NCBI GenBank assembly: GCA_938083195.1
Contig: CALKCK010000017.1
Coordinates: 1 to 64,000 of the forward strand
Source of the DNA: an uncultured Pirellulaceae bacterium
Lineage (GTDB): Bacteria; Planctomycetota; Planctomycetia; Pirellulales; Pirellulaceae
Length of the DNA: 64,000 nt
Direction of reading: 5' to 3'
Shown: positions 47,668 to 57,811 of the stretch, one piece after another
Layout: the number at the start of each line of letters is the position of its first letter
Position numbering within the stretch: the first letter of the stretch is position 1
Notes under the pieces: model-generated
The model's database searches: none
What the model saw: the letters and a program-made list of their open reading frames with translations, nothing else
What the model was told of the DNA's origin: nothing
Made by a program: the position numbers and the translations under genes

Positions 47668-48668
47668 AAGATTCGATTGTTGAGAGATTTAAATGAATGC
47701 ATCGATCCACTTGGAATCGTAAAGTCGAACTCAGTCTCAAAGGGCTTGGCTGGCTTGAGGCTAATTCCGCGTTGACGGAACAATCGTTGGGAAAACACAT
47801 TGGTTACCTCGGTACGAATGTCGGTTCCCTGATTGAATGTAGCCTCTTCTTGGCAAATTAGATCCACGTCCAATAGTTTTAATCTTACCCGACCCGCTTG
47901 AGATAGGAAAATCTGATAGGAATTTCCAGGGGTGAGAGGGTAGTTTGATATTTCTAACGAAGTGGAACCAATCCCGGTAAGTTTCAAGAGCTGCCTGAAA
48001 AATTGATAGATGGACCACATTGCAGCGAGTCCGATTGGCAGTAACCAACCAGCGGCCAACCAGGGACGATTGGAGAGGTTGTCGAACGGGTTGTCTGCCA
48101 TTTTTAATTGCAAGTTCTGGAACCAGTCATTGGTCATAAAGCCGAACGAGTCGGCGACAATAATGGACAACACCGTTCCAATCGCAACGAGAATGACGCT
48201 GAATATTCCCATGGTTACAAGGCCCCAAATATTACGGGGCGACGGGATCAGTCGAAAGGGAAGGTTTTTTCCAACCTTTGGAGGAAATTGATCGCGGGCC
48301 ACGGTGGGCAGATCTTGCCGTTGGCGTCTCAGTTCATTCAATAACTCTATTTCACTCTTGCGGGTCGCAATCGCCCCGCGACGTTCAGCCGATACACCAA
48401 CATGCCAAAGCAGTCGGCTAATCCACAACCCACCAATGAAAATTAATGCGACTGAGAGAAGGAGTTGGAATGCTACCAAAGATGAGATGTTGTTCTGAGC
48501 GTCAGGTACCCAGTTCAATGCCGTCAAGGTGAGCACGACACAGAGTGTGATTACACCCGCGAGCATCAGGACCCCTGCGAGGGATGCCTCGGCAACGCCA
48601 GCCCACCAACGCCGATTAGAACCACTGAATGGCCGGCCGCCGAAAAATTGCATGTACCAACGACGCAC
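47556..48668 (-). CDS. Four-helix membrane protein with C-terminal arrestin-like domain
   Basis: The product has 370 residues. Four transmembrane segments occur (about 24-50, 60-85, 135-160, 205-225). A C-terminal region of about 140 residues (LEISNYPLTPGNSYQIFLSQ, KPFETEFDFTIPSGSMHSF) has the Leu/Pro/Gly pattern of arrestin-like beta-sandwiches. It is the first gene of a set with the soluble arrestin-like protein and the P-loop ATPase. No known pathway can be assigned. Confidence 0.6.
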   Translation of the reverse strand: MRRWYMQFFGGRPFSGSNRRWWAGVAEASLAGVLMLAGVITLCVVLTLTALNWVPDAQNNISSLVAFQLLLSVALIFIGGLWISRLLWHVGVSAERRGAIATRKSEIELLNELRRQRQDLPTVARDQFPPKVGKNLPFRLIPSPRNIWGLVTMGIFSVILVAIGTVLSIIVADSFGFMTNDWFQNLQLKMADNPFDNLSNRPWLAAGWLLPIGLAAMWSIYQFFRQLLKLTGIGSTSLEISNYPLTPGNSYQIFLSQAGRVRLKLLDVDLICQEEATFNQGTDIRTEVTNVFSQRLFRQRGISLKPAKPFETEFDFTIPSGSMHSFKSLNNRILWKIVVTGQAKNWPRLERNFTLSIHPPAQLETKPKVH

Positions 48669-49215
48669 TGAATTCTCCCGGAGGTTGGGTTGAGCCAGAC
48701 GTGGTCAACAGTTGATTTGTATATTTCGATTCGTGGCTAAGTAATTCAAAACCCTAAGAAATGGAGAGAAGAAGCCCTGCCGCTCCTTTATTCTATAAGC
48801 GTAAACGTGGAAGCGAAACCAACCCACTCTAAAACCCCGCAATTTATTGATTTGTGCTCACTCATTACCGGGCTGTGGATAAGTTTCGTCCTCAATCTAT
48901 CCATGGTTGGTCTGAATATTGTTTGGCGAGGTGAGGAGTTTTTGTTTTAGGTGCAGCGAGAACTGGTGTCTGTTAAGGAAGGCTCGGGAGGGGGCTGCCA
49001 AATCCGCAGGGAACAGCAGAAAGGCGGTCGCTACTAAACGGTCGTGATTTTGTTATTTTAAAGGAAACCTATGCTGGTTCAGTCAATCTGCCTGAGTTCG
49101 GCCGCAGCCCGGGGTAATTCGGTTAAATACCTTGCACCGGTACGGCTAAGCTCTCGAGGGCGAACGGCTAACTAAACGGAAATTCCCACCAACCCAAATC
49201 TACAAAGAGTGTCTG
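48669..49215. other. Divergent intergenic region
   Basis: It lies between the arrestin-like cluster (minus) and the propeller gene (plus). It contains one perfect DnaA-box sequence in reverse (48874-48882) but no cluster of boxes. No RNA gene was recognised. Confidence 0.4.
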
Positions 49216-50616
49216 ATGATTAAGATTCGATGTGCGAACTTAAAAAAGAGAGTTAATAATCTACGGCTATCTGATTTGCAGTTATTTTACCACGATTCGA
49301 TGAGACCCACTTTGAACGAGGGTCACGCTCTGATTGGTACCAAGAAGCCGTTAGCATGGCTGTTAGTGTTCGCGGCGTTATGGTTTGGCTTTTCTGGACT
49401 TAGCGGAAGTGTGAGCGCCGACGATTGGTCTCAGATCAATGGTCCAACTCGAAACGGCGTCGTGTCTGATACCTTACTCTTTCGTGATTGGAATTCGAAG
49501 GAGTTGCAAACCGCATGGAGTCGGGAGATTGGTCAGGGGAATTCCGGACCAGTGGTGGTTGGCGATAAATTATACATTTTTCATCGACCAGGTAAGAATT
49601 ATTTACTTGAGGCACTTAATCGAAACACGGGTGCGCTCTTGTGGCAAAGAGAACTTCCGGCGGGTTACACCGGCGGTGTCGATGGAGATCTGGGACCTAA
49701 AAGTGTGCCCATCGTTTATCGAGGTAAAATTTTTCTTCTGGGTGCGGAAGGGAATCTTTTTTGTCTCGACGCAGAGAACGGTGAAATGAAATGGAAAAAG
49801 GAATTATTGAAGGACTACGGCGCCCAGCCAGGATATTTTGGAGTTGGGTCTTCTCCAATCGTCGTCGACGGATCACTCGTCATTAATGTGGGTGGTCGAG
49901 ATGCGTCAGTGGTTGCGTTAGACGTCAACACGGGAACAGAGGTTTGGCGGACTTTTGATGATGATGCAAGTTACTCTTCACCTATTGAGATTGAGATTGA
50001 CGGCGTGCGTCTCGTGGTGGTTGTCACCCGATTAAATTTAGTGGGTATCGAACCTCTGACTGGAAAGGTGCTGTTTAAGACACCATTTGGCAAACGTGGT
50101 CCGACTGTCAACGGAGCCATTCCGGTGCTAGTAAAAAATGAGCGAGGTTCATTTATTTTTATAAGCGCGGCCTATGGCGTTGGGGCACGATGGTATCGGG
50201 TTTCTCCAGACGCGATCGAAACAGTCTGGAAAAACGACAATTCGTTTTCCAGTCAATATTCGACTCCGGTAGAGTTTGAAGGATCGCTATTTGGGACAGC
50301 GGGACGAGAAGATTACGGAAATGGGTCGTTTCGTTGCTTCGATCCTGCAGACGGCAAAGTCAACTGGGAACAGGCTAAATTTCCAGTGGGACATACTTTT
50401 TTGGTTGGAAGTGAGTTGTTAGTGCTGGACTGCAAGGGTGGGATACACGTTTTAAACGCGAATAGGGAGAAGTTCGAACGCATTTACACCGGTCGCTTGT
50501 TTGAGGGGGACGCGCGTTCGATGCCCGCGATTTCAAACGGTTTGCTTTATGCGAGATCCAATGCAATAGCCGGTAAAGGCGAATTAAAATGCGTGGTAAT
50601 TGGAAAATCCCGCTAG
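49216..50616 (+). CDS. Secreted PQQ-like beta-propeller protein
   Basis: The product has 466 residues from ATG 49216, with AAGAG 6 bases upstream; ATG 49300 is an alternative. A hydrophobic segment (about 44-65, LAWLLVFAALWFGFSGLSGS) ends in VSADDW, a plausible signal cleavage site. Repeated propeller blades have the signature pattern LEALNRNTGALLWQRELP, FCLDAENGEMKWKKEL, VALDVNTGTEVWRTF, RCFDPADGKVNWEQAKF. It resembles BamB-like and planctomycete PQQ-repeat proteins; no cofactor is implied. Confidence 0.85.
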   Translation: MIKIRCANLKKRVNNLRLSDLQLFYHDSMRPTLNEGHALIGTKKPLAWLLVFAALWFGFSGLSGSVSADDWSQINGPTRNGVVSDTLLFRDWNSKELQTAWSREIGQGNSGPVVVGDKLYIFHRPGKNYLLEALNRNTGALLWQRELPAGYTGGVDGDLGPKSVPIVYRGKIFLLGAEGNLFCLDAENGEMKWKKELLKDYGAQPGYFGVGSSPIVVDGSLVINVGGRDASVVALDVNTGTEVWRTFDDDASYSSPIEIEIDGVRLVVVVTRLNLVGIEPLTGKVLFKTPFGKRGPTVNGAIPVLVKNERGSFIFISAAYGVGARWYRVSPDAIETVWKNDNSFSSQYSTPVEFEGSLFGTAGREDYGNGSFRCFDPADGKVNWEQAKFPVGHTFLVGSELLVLDCKGGIHVLNANREKFERIYTGRLFEGDARSMPAISNGLLYARSNAIAGKGELKCVVIGKSR

Positions 50617-51046
50617 AACAATCCTCCAATCTTCTGCTTTGAGAATCATAAGCAAGGATAAGGGTGAATTCTGGCAATCTCTGTGGCAATCTCTGTAAAG
50701 CAAATTTTGAAGAGGCGATTGGCTAAACTGGTTCTGCAAACAACGGTATTGCAGAGGCCGTTCCGATTGTAGGGATTGTGATGCGAGATTTCGCAAAGGC
50801 TGAGTTCATATTTCCCACCCCCTCAAATGTTTGTGACGTAGGTTTAATTGAGGATTACGCGCTCCGGCTGAAAATCTTCAAATTACTACAACCATAACGA
50901 CTGGAAATGTTCAGCTGAATATAGATAAAAAGGCCTAGAAATACCGTCCCTGTCCCCTGTTTAGCGTCTATATTTCTGCACTGAGAATTGTCTTCCCCAC
51001 CTAGGGACGCGAAACAGTCAAACCGATACAACGTTGGAAAATAGCA
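50617..51046. other. Intergenic spacer
   Basis: No supportable gene. TGGCAATCTCTG is duplicated in tandem (50672-50695). The promoter of the diguanylate cyclase gene should be at the right end but is not clear. Confidence 0.35.
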
Positions 51047-52057
51047 ATGTTCCCTCAAGAAATGTCCTCGATAATCTTTGTTGGCGTATGGTCTTTGACC
51101 AGCGTTGGCGTTGGATTAATCAGTGGCTTCTTGATTGGACGGCTTTACACGTTGGGTAGTGAGCCCCGGAAAATCAAAAAAGACCGGGAAACGACGATGA
51201 GTGCCTTGCTGGAGGTGATGAATAGTACTCACCAGCTCAACGAGGATGTCGATATTCACAATGTCGCCCTCGAATCGGCGAAAAAAGAATTAGAAACCAT
51301 TGAATCGGATACGCAGTACGATTCGTTGCAGACCACGCTTGTTGATAACATCACACGCGTTGTCCAATCCAACCGTCGTTTAGAAAACGATTTAATCGTT
51401 TCACGATTTAAGCTTGAAAACCAAGCTCAGGAAATCGATCGAACTCGTCGAGAAGCGAGGACGGACGCCCTTTGTTCCGTTGGTAACCGTAAAGCCGTGG
51501 ATGAAAATCTACAATTCCGAATTTCACGGTACGATAATAAAGGGATGTCCTTTGGTTTGATGTTGATTGATATTGATCACTTCAAACGAATCAATGATAC
51601 GTTTGGCCACAAAGCGGGCGATGAGGTGTTGACCAGTATTGCCTTGGCATTGCAAGAGTGTATTCGTCCTAAGGATTTTGTCGGCCGTTTAGGCGGTGAC
51701 GAATTTGTCTTAATTCTCGAAGAGTTGACCGAGGATACAGCGGAGTCGGTGGGACGAAGAATACGTGCTGCCATTGAGTTGTACGATTTTAGTATCAATT
51801 CACTTGGCCAATCTACTGTGGTCACGATGAGCATGGGACTTTCCGTGGTCGCTGCGGGCGACACCGTGGCCAGTCTCTATGAGCGTGCCGATAGGGCCCT
51901 CTACAAGTCCAAGCAGTTAGGCCGTAATCGATTAAGCACGATTACTGAAAGAACTCTGAAATCGACTGCGGAGGCGTCTAATTTAAGTAATGTCGCAGGC
52001 GCTATTTCTTATGAAGCCTTTAAGGCATCTTTTGCGGATACCAACCTTGAAACTTAA
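51047..52057 (+). CDS. Membrane-anchored diguanylate cyclase (GGDEF)
   Basis: The product has 336 residues. One N-terminal transmembrane helix (about 6-30) is followed by a coiled-coil-prone linker (about 35-125) and a GGDEF domain. The active-site motif RLGGDEFV lies at about 214-221 and is intact; LMLIDIDHFKRINDTFGHKAGD is the first signature. No RxxD inhibitory site is evident at the usual place (CIRPKDFVG is close but shifted). It should make cyclic di-GMP; the signal is unknown. Confidence 0.9.
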   Translation: MFPQEMSSIIFVGVWSLTSVGVGLISGFLIGRLYTLGSEPRKIKKDRETTMSALLEVMNSTHQLNEDVDIHNVALESAKKELETIESDTQYDSLQTTLVDNITRVVQSNRRLENDLIVSRFKLENQAQEIDRTRREARTDALCSVGNRKAVDENLQFRISRYDNKGMSFGLMLIDIDHFKRINDTFGHKAGDEVLTSIALALQECIRPKDFVGRLGGDEFVLILEELTEDTAESVGRRIRAAIELYDFSINSLGQSTVVTMSMGLSVVAAGDTVASLYERADRALYKSKQLGRNRLSTITERTLKSTAEASNLSNVAGAISYEAFKASFADTNLET

Positions 52058-52211
52058 ATCATGGGCTAAACTTCGGTGTGCCTGTGAGTGAGTGTTGTTT
52101 GGTTCTTCTTTATCCCAAGATCTCCACGCAGGACAGCCGAGTTAACGAATTAGCTTGATTTGAAATTTCCCAAAATGTTGATGATTGAATTCAGTCCGAA
52201 GGTAACCAGTT

Positions 52212-53027
52212 TTGATTGATATCAGGAATTTTTCAAAGGCTTATGGCACGGCACTTGCGGTAGATGATCTAACATTTTCAGTTCAGTCTGGCGAGATACT
52301 CGGATTGATCGGACGGAATGGCGCTGGAAAGACGACTACGATGCGCGCCCTAAGCGGAATCATACCAAGTGGGGCTGGCGAATTCATTGTTGATGGCTTT
52401 TCACTTTCGGATGCTCCGCTTGAATTAAAGCGGAGGACGGCTTACGTGGCTGATGATCCACGATTATTCAGTGACCTCAGTGTTGAGCAACATCTTAAAT
52501 TTCAGTCGAGTGTTTACGGGATCAAAAACCCAACCGATGAGGTGTGTAAACTACTTGAAATATTTGAATTGGAACCCAAGAGACATTGTGCTGCGTCAAC
52601 TTTGTCGCGTGGGATGCGTCAGAAGTTGGCGATTTGTTGTGCTTATCTTCAGGCACCAACGGCACTCTTATTGGATGAGCCGATGACTGGCCTGGATCCT
52701 CATGGGATACGTGTTCTAAAAAATACAATTGTCGATCGAGCGGCTCAGGGCTGTTCTGTGATCATCAGCTCACATCTGTTGGCGATGGTGGAGGATATCT
52801 GTAGTCACATTCTCATTCTCGATCGTGGAAAACGCTGTTTCTGGGGGAGCAATGTTGAGTTTAAGGAGAGGTATTCTCAATCAGAAACTACAGAGCCAAA
52901 TTCGCTCGAAAGTGCTTTCTTTTCGTCGCTCACTGAGCTTGGAAATGAAGTTGCCTCTGCTATCAGCGATGACACTGGTTCGCTTCGCGGGCCTTCAGTA
53001 GATATCGATTCCACCATTGACCAATAA
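52212..53027 (+). CDS. ABC transporter ATP-binding protein
   Basis: The product has 271 residues starting at TTG 52212, with AAGG about 10 bases upstream; no in-frame ATG gives a better start. Walker A is GRNGAGKTTT, the signature motif is LSRGMRQKLA, Walker B is LLLDEPMTGLDP, and the switch His is in VIISSHLL. It resembles CcmA/ABC-2-type export ATPases. The permease follows by 22 bases, so they form one operon. Confidence 0.9.
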   Translation: MIDIRNFSKAYGTALAVDDLTFSVQSGEILGLIGRNGAGKTTTMRALSGIIPSGAGEFIVDGFSLSDAPLELKRRTAYVADDPRLFSDLSVEQHLKFQSSVYGIKNPTDEVCKLLEIFELEPKRHCAASTLSRGMRQKLAICCAYLQAPTALLLDEPMTGLDPHGIRVLKNTIVDRAAQGCSVIISSHLLAMVEDICSHILILDRGKRCFWGSNVEFKERYSQSETTEPNSLESAFFSSLTELGNEVASAISDDTGSLRGPSVDIDSTIDQ

Positions 53028-53049
53028 ATAAGATACGGCGAGTTGAGTT

Positions 53050-54741
53050 ATGGATCGAGTCTTTCCAAAAGCGTTGAACCATTTGTTATGGATGAGGTTC
53101 AAGGAAAAACTGAAACGATGGATTGGTGGGTTTCAGTCCCCACGGCGCCGATTAATTGCCTTGATTGGAACGGTGCTCGGTCTAGTTTGGGTTTCTCAAG
53201 CAATTGTTGGGATTCTGTTTCGCAAGCCTGCTGAGCATCAGTCAATGATCCAATGGACCGCCATAGGTTTAACGTTGTATGTGGTTTGGCAGGTATTAAA
53301 AACGGTAACGCGGAAACCGTTTGAACCTCATGAGTGGAGTCCCGCTGAAAAAGAGTTTCTCCTTACTTCGCCGATTCCTCGGCACCAGTTAATCACTTAC
53401 CGACTGACTGGGATTGCAATTGCAACTTTCATTAAAGCCTTGTTTGTATCGATCATCCTGATTCCAGATCTTCCAATTTGGCCTGTCGGGTTCGTGAGCC
53501 TTTTTCTCGGTTTGCTATTTATAGAAGTTTTTCGAGTCTGTTTCGAGCTGGTCTTTTTTGGGCTTCGGCCAAAACTTCGTCACCTGTGTCGCGGCTCGGT
53601 TTTTATTCTACTTCTTTGCCCAATTGCAGTCATCTGGTACCGGACGTTAATGGTGATGAACGAGCCGTCGACTCAGGATTTGCCGATGTCAATCTTGTTG
53701 TTTAAATCCGTTCTTGTGGAGATGAATACGCTTGCAAATTCAGCGATCGGCATCGGTCTGTTAAGTTTGATGGCGACTTTCAGCGAAGCAATATTTACGC
53801 AAGCGTTTACCATAGCTGGTTTCTTAAATTTCTTGAAAATCTTATTGGTTTCGGGCGCGAGTTTGGCTTTTGTTTATCGACTTGATCAATGGTCATTGTC
53901 GCGCGCAAAAATTGAAGAAAGATTGGCAGTGGGTAAGGGTATATCAGAAATGGATTCCACTAGGTTTCATGCCGCTACGAAACGAGCCAGAATTCGAGTG
54001 CCATTTCGAATGAAAGGAGTGGGAGCCGTCGCTTGGCGACAATTGGTGAGCGCTTATCACTTTCGAATGACGCTGTTGATCAGTTTGGGTATACCGGCAA
54101 TTTTATGTTGGTGTCCTCTGTTTTTAGACTCGAATCCGGAGGCGACTCTCATTAGCGTAGTTGGCGGATTGTTGTTTTATTCGTTTCTCTTGCTTCCATC
54201 GGCCTTAGTGTTAGATTTCCGTAGGGATTTAGATCGGTTTGAGGTTCTGAAATCTCTTCCCGTGGCGACGATATGGATTGCGATTGGGCAGTTGGCTGCC
54301 CCGGTGATTCTGGCGACGGGATTCCAGGCGGGAGTGTTGTTGGTGGCCACAATTTTTAGTTCAATCATCTGGTCGCAGGCAATTTTAGCGGGTCTGATTC
54401 TGGTCGGGTTTAATCTGCTGATATTTACCGGAGAGAACCTAATCTTTCTCTTATCGCCTTACCGTAGGAATCAGGAGGGGTTGGATGTCTTTATTCGTAC
54501 CGTTCTGACCTTTACGGGGAAGGGGATCGTCTTCGCGATTGCGGTGAGCGTCTTGTTGTTTTGGGCGACACTCTCTGTGTTTATTGTTGGCTTTTTTGAA
54601 TTGTCGGCAGGCTGGGCCGTTTCGTTATTTTGTCTCGGACTCTGGTTGCTGATTGGTATAGTCGAGGCATTGCTTTTATTGGGGTTGGTGCGACTGTTCG
54701 ATCGATTTGATCCAAGTGAAGATTGTCCCGCATTGAACTGA
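53050..54741 (+). CDS. ABC exporter permease
   Basis: The product has 563 residues with about ten to twelve transmembrane segments. The middle contains a cytoplasmic stretch with AATKRARIRVPFRMKGVGAV. It has the overall plan of large ABC exporter permeases partnered with single ATPases, as at the gene just upstream. The substrate is unknown. It converges with the YTV gene with about 97 bases between stops. Confidence 0.78.
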   Translation: MDRVFPKALNHLLWMRFKEKLKRWIGGFQSPRRRLIALIGTVLGLVWVSQAIVGILFRKPAEHQSMIQWTAIGLTLYVVWQVLKTVTRKPFEPHEWSPAEKEFLLTSPIPRHQLITYRLTGIAIATFIKALFVSIILIPDLPIWPVGFVSLFLGLLFIEVFRVCFELVFFGLRPKLRHLCRGSVFILLLCPIAVIWYRTLMVMNEPSTQDLPMSILLFKSVLVEMNTLANSAIGIGLLSLMATFSEAIFTQAFTIAGFLNFLKILLVSGASLAFVYRLDQWSLSRAKIEERLAVGKGISEMDSTRFHAATKRARIRVPFRMKGVGAVAWRQLVSAYHFRMTLLISLGIPAILCWCPLFLDSNPEATLISVVGGLLFYSFLLLPSALVLDFRRDLDRFEVLKSLPVATIWIAIGQLAAPVILATGFQAGVLLVATIFSSIIWSQAILAGLILVGFNLLIFTGENLIFLLSPYRRNQEGLDVFIRTVLTFTGKGIVFAIAVSVLLFWATLSVFIVGFFELSAGWAVSLFCLGLWLLIGIVEALLLLGLVRLFDRFDPSEDCPALN

Positions 54742-54838
54742 GATTGAGTGTTGTCCCGCATGTCTTGACTTTGGAGTTAGCAGGCAATCGTAATCAACAC
54801 GAGCAGTGCAGGTCAGTGGTGAGATGCCTCGTGGGTCG

Positions 54839-57178
54839 CTAATTCGCAGGCTGACAGCGTTGGTCAATCTTGATTGGAACCATTTTGCAGATTTGCCGAG
54901 GAACGACGCACTTAACTTGGTAGGGCACGTCGACCCAATACTTCTCAATCCGATCCCGGGGAACTTGTTTAGACTGTCGAATCCACGTGACCTTCTTTCT
55001 AGTTTCTGGTTCGGTTATCCAATAGTATTCGGTCCTCGACTGGGGGACATCGCGATATTTAGTTTTATAGACTGATCGAGTTCTGACCTCGGGTGCCATG
55101 ACCATAGAAGTTTGGATGACTTTGTCGGTGACTGTTTTTGTTTCCGTACGAAATGTCGTCCTTGTTTTGATTTTTGGCACCATCTCGACGATTTTTTTCA
55201 TCGTAAATACAGGTATCTTGCGTTCAACGCTCCTGTATTCAGTTCGGGTTCTGAGTTCAGGTATCAGCTCTGTGAATTTTTCCTGTCGGAGTTTTGGGAC
55301 GTCGACGTATTTCGTTTGTTGAATTTCTTGATAAACCATCCGAGGGAGTTCAACTGTGAAAGTTTCTTCCGTGACATTCGGAATGCGAACGGTGTATTTC
55401 TCTTCCACCAATCGTGTTTTTTCCACCGGAACCGTAATTACGACTGATTCTGTAATGGTGTATGGTTCTTTGACGGAATAGGTTTCGGTGGTTTGGCGTT
55501 GGCGGGCAACGGGATTTCGATACTCCTGCTTTATCTCTTTTTGATTTTGAATGGTCTCGTATTTGATAAATGGAATCGTCTTCTCACGTATTTCGGTTTT
55601 TACACTGCTTCGATTGATCTTTCGAGTCTTGGCTACCCAGCGATATTTCGTGACGGTGAATGACTGTGAACGCGTCGATGGAATGAAGTCGAGGACATCG
55701 AGTTTTGCCGTTCGGCTTTCCCGTCGAAAGCGAGTGACTGGAACCATTTTGGTGCGTGTCTCTTTGCGCTGGACGATGGTGCCGTACTGGTAAGGGATTT
55801 TTCGTTGAACGGTGACGTAGTCGGTGTAAGGTACTTGATGCGTTGTCGTTTGTGGACACCAAACCTTTCGGTAGCAGAGGGTTGTGTTTGATTGAACATT
55901 TGTCAGATTGCCTAAAGGATTACTCAACAGAGCGTTCGTGTTTTGGATGGCAACGGTCTTCCAGCACCCGGTATCCCGGGTCACGCACCGGTATTTCGTC
56001 ACTGGCACCTGCTGGTCAATAATGCGATAGGCAGTATTGATAATTTGAACGGGAATGTCGACCGTATATGATTTGGCGATGTGTTGAGTATGAGGGAGAT
56101 TGACGACGTACGATTTCGTGACTTGGCGAGGTTGTTGAATTTGAGTCGTGAAAGTTTTGGTAACCGTTTCCTGATACGGTTCATTCACATAATAGGTTTC
56201 GTCGGCTGTCTCGCTAAAGGGAACCGAGACCTTGTATTGGTGAGTCTTGTCGTCAGTGACGGCCTGTTGAGTCGGTTCCTTGAATGGAAAAACCTTCGTT
56301 AGCGTTTCATAGTCGTAATATTGCTCGGTGGCAGGCCGAGTTTTTTCCACCATGCGATACCGAGTCACCTCACGGGGGACAGTGCGTTTCTCGTACTGGA
56401 CATATTTTTGTGCTACCTGTCGTGTTCGCACTTCAGTGGTGTAATCAACTTTCGGCCGCTTGAGTTCCTGTTTGAGCATGCGAATGACTGGCTTGCGAAC
56501 GACTTCCTCTACGGCAGTCTTTTCGTAATCGGTCACGATTCGCACGCGTTCTATTGGGACTTGGACGGTGTATCGAACCTGGTAGGGTTCATTTTCGCTG
56601 ACAGTTTTGTAAGTCGTTTCTTGAACCTCACGCTGGACTGGCTGATTAACGGTGTACGCAGTTTCCACGGGGACTTGGTAACTCTCCTCGCGATCCACCG
56701 TAACCACTCGTTGCTGTGGCTTGGGCACCATGACCGTAAAATTCTCTTGAACCGCCGTTTGATATTCTTCTCGACGGTTCACCGTTACGGTGCGGCTTTT
56801 TTGTTTTGGAATTTGAACCGTGAATGTTTGAACTTGGGGAATATTCTCGTAAACAGTTTCGTAAACGCGAACAGTTCTTTGGCGGGGTTCTCGGCAGTAA
56901 CGGGTTTCCAAAATCGTGTCGTATTCGGTGAACCATTGCGGAACGAATACTGTTTGTGCGCTGCCGGTTAAGTCCGGCCCATCCGTTGTTTCGTCAGTTT
57001 TGACGAATGACAAAGATTGGGCGGGAATGGGGTCGGCGCCGAGAATGGGTGGGTTGGAGCGAGCCCCGCCCTGATTGGAAAATAACGCGGAGCTGCCTAG
57101 GATGATAAGCGAGGTGAAGGCCACCGGGAATGCCAACGACAGGATTGATTTTGGGTAATAAATCATTCTTCGAAACAC
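54839..57178 (-). CDS. YTV-domain repeat protein
   Basis: The product has 779 residues. A signal peptide or anchor (about 12-35) is followed by almost continuous repeats rich in Tyr, Thr, Val, Arg and Gln, such as RREEYQTAVQENFTVMVPKP and REESYQVPVETAYTVNQPVQ. This is the YTV domain described from Rhodopirellula baltica and found in planctomycetes. Cys residues cluster in YRCVTRDTGCWKT and in LCYRKVWCPQ. Such proteins are thought to be exported and may belong to the cell surface; the function is not known. It lies about 120 bases upstream of tsaE's stop and has its own start region. Confidence 0.85.
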   Translation of the reverse strand: MFRRMIYYPKSILSLAFPVAFTSLIILGSSALFSNQGGARSNPPILGADPIPAQSLSFVKTDETTDGPDLTGSAQTVFVPQWFTEYDTILETRYCREPRQRTVRVYETVYENIPQVQTFTVQIPKQKSRTVTVNRREEYQTAVQENFTVMVPKPQQRVVTVDREESYQVPVETAYTVNQPVQREVQETTYKTVSENEPYQVRYTVQVPIERVRIVTDYEKTAVEEVVRKPVIRMLKQELKRPKVDYTTEVRTRQVAQKYVQYEKRTVPREVTRYRMVEKTRPATEQYYDYETLTKVFPFKEPTQQAVTDDKTHQYKVSVPFSETADETYYVNEPYQETVTKTFTTQIQQPRQVTKSYVVNLPHTQHIAKSYTVDIPVQIINTAYRIIDQQVPVTKYRCVTRDTGCWKTVAIQNTNALLSNPLGNLTNVQSNTTLCYRKVWCPQTTTHQVPYTDYVTVQRKIPYQYGTIVQRKETRTKMVPVTRFRRESRTAKLDVLDFIPSTRSQSFTVTKYRWVAKTRKINRSSVKTEIREKTIPFIKYETIQNQKEIKQEYRNPVARQRQTTETYSVKEPYTITESVVITVPVEKTRLVEEKYTVRIPNVTEETFTVELPRMVYQEIQQTKYVDVPKLRQEKFTELIPELRTRTEYRSVERKIPVFTMKKIVEMVPKIKTRTTFRTETKTVTDKVIQTSMVMAPEVRTRSVYKTKYRDVPQSRTEYYWITEPETRKKVTWIRQSKQVPRDRIEKYWVDVPYQVKCVVPRQICKMVPIKIDQRCQPAN

Positions 57179-57298
57179 GGCTTAACAAGGCCGTCAGCAG
57201 ACTCTGCAGGGAGGAGGATAAGGGCAAAAGAGCCAGTTTTTCTAGGCTAGTTGGAGAGGCTGTGTTTCTCAACCATTTTGCGCTTATTATCTTGCAAA

Positions 57299-57811
57299 TT
57301 AGCTTTGATCGAGGTTTTTCGTTTCCAAAGCATCCAGCATTTGCTTGCCGTTGTCTGTGTTGGCGAAAAACAGAAAATCTCGAGAATCGTGGGTCGGAGC
57401 CTCAATTTGGATTTCGAGGTCAACGTCGGGTAGTAGGGTTTTGATCAAATCGACCCATTCGACGATGAGGGAAACACCATTCTCAAGCATTTCATCCAGT
57501 CCCAATTCATCCACCTCTTCGGGGGTCCGAATTCTATAGGCGTCTAGATGGAGAAAAGGGATTCGACCCTCGTGTGGAACACAAATTGTAAACGTCGGAC
57601 TCACAATTTGGCCATGCACAATTCCGAGGCTTTCACCAATTCCCTGGGTAAGCCGAGTTTTTCCTGCACCGAGGGTTCCATTCAAACCGATCAAGGATCC
57701 GGCCGTCATTGAATTGCCAATGGCCTTACCGATTTCTACGGTTTTTGATTCCGAATCGGAATGCACAACTAAAGAGGGTGTCGGTGAATTCATTGTGTTA
57801 TTAGTGGACAT
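57299..57811 (-). CDS. tsaE: tRNA threonylcarbamoyladenosine biosynthesis ATPase
   Basis: The product has 170 residues, typical for TsaE. Walker A is LNGTLGAGKTRLTQGIG, followed by SPTFTICVPHEG, LHLDAYRIRTPEEVDELGLD, and the catalytic/structural motif SLIVEWVDLI. TsaE energises the TsaB-TsaD complex in t6A37 formation. It overlaps thiL by 11 bases, so the two are cotranscribed, a pairing seen in other planctomycetes and unrelated bacteria. Confidence 0.93.
   Translation of the reverse strand: MSTNNTMNSPTPSLVVHSDSESKTVEIGKAIGNSMTAGSLIGLNGTLGAGKTRLTQGIGESLGIVHGQIVSPTFTICVPHEGRIPFLHLDAYRIRTPEEVDELGLDEMLENGVSLIVEWVDLIKTLLPDVDLEIQIEAPTHDSRDFLFFANTDNGKQMLDALETKNLDQS

Noticed and set aside
48874..48882. 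Perfect DnaA box (reverse orientation) in an intergenic region
   Set aside because: A single 9-mer is expected by chance about once in this amount of sequence; no cluster of boxes, AT-rich unwinding element, dnaA or dnaN is nearby.
55551..56971. Plus-strand frames opposite the YTV gene, one of 216 codons
   Set aside because: They are shadows of the strongly biased repeat coding on the minus strand.
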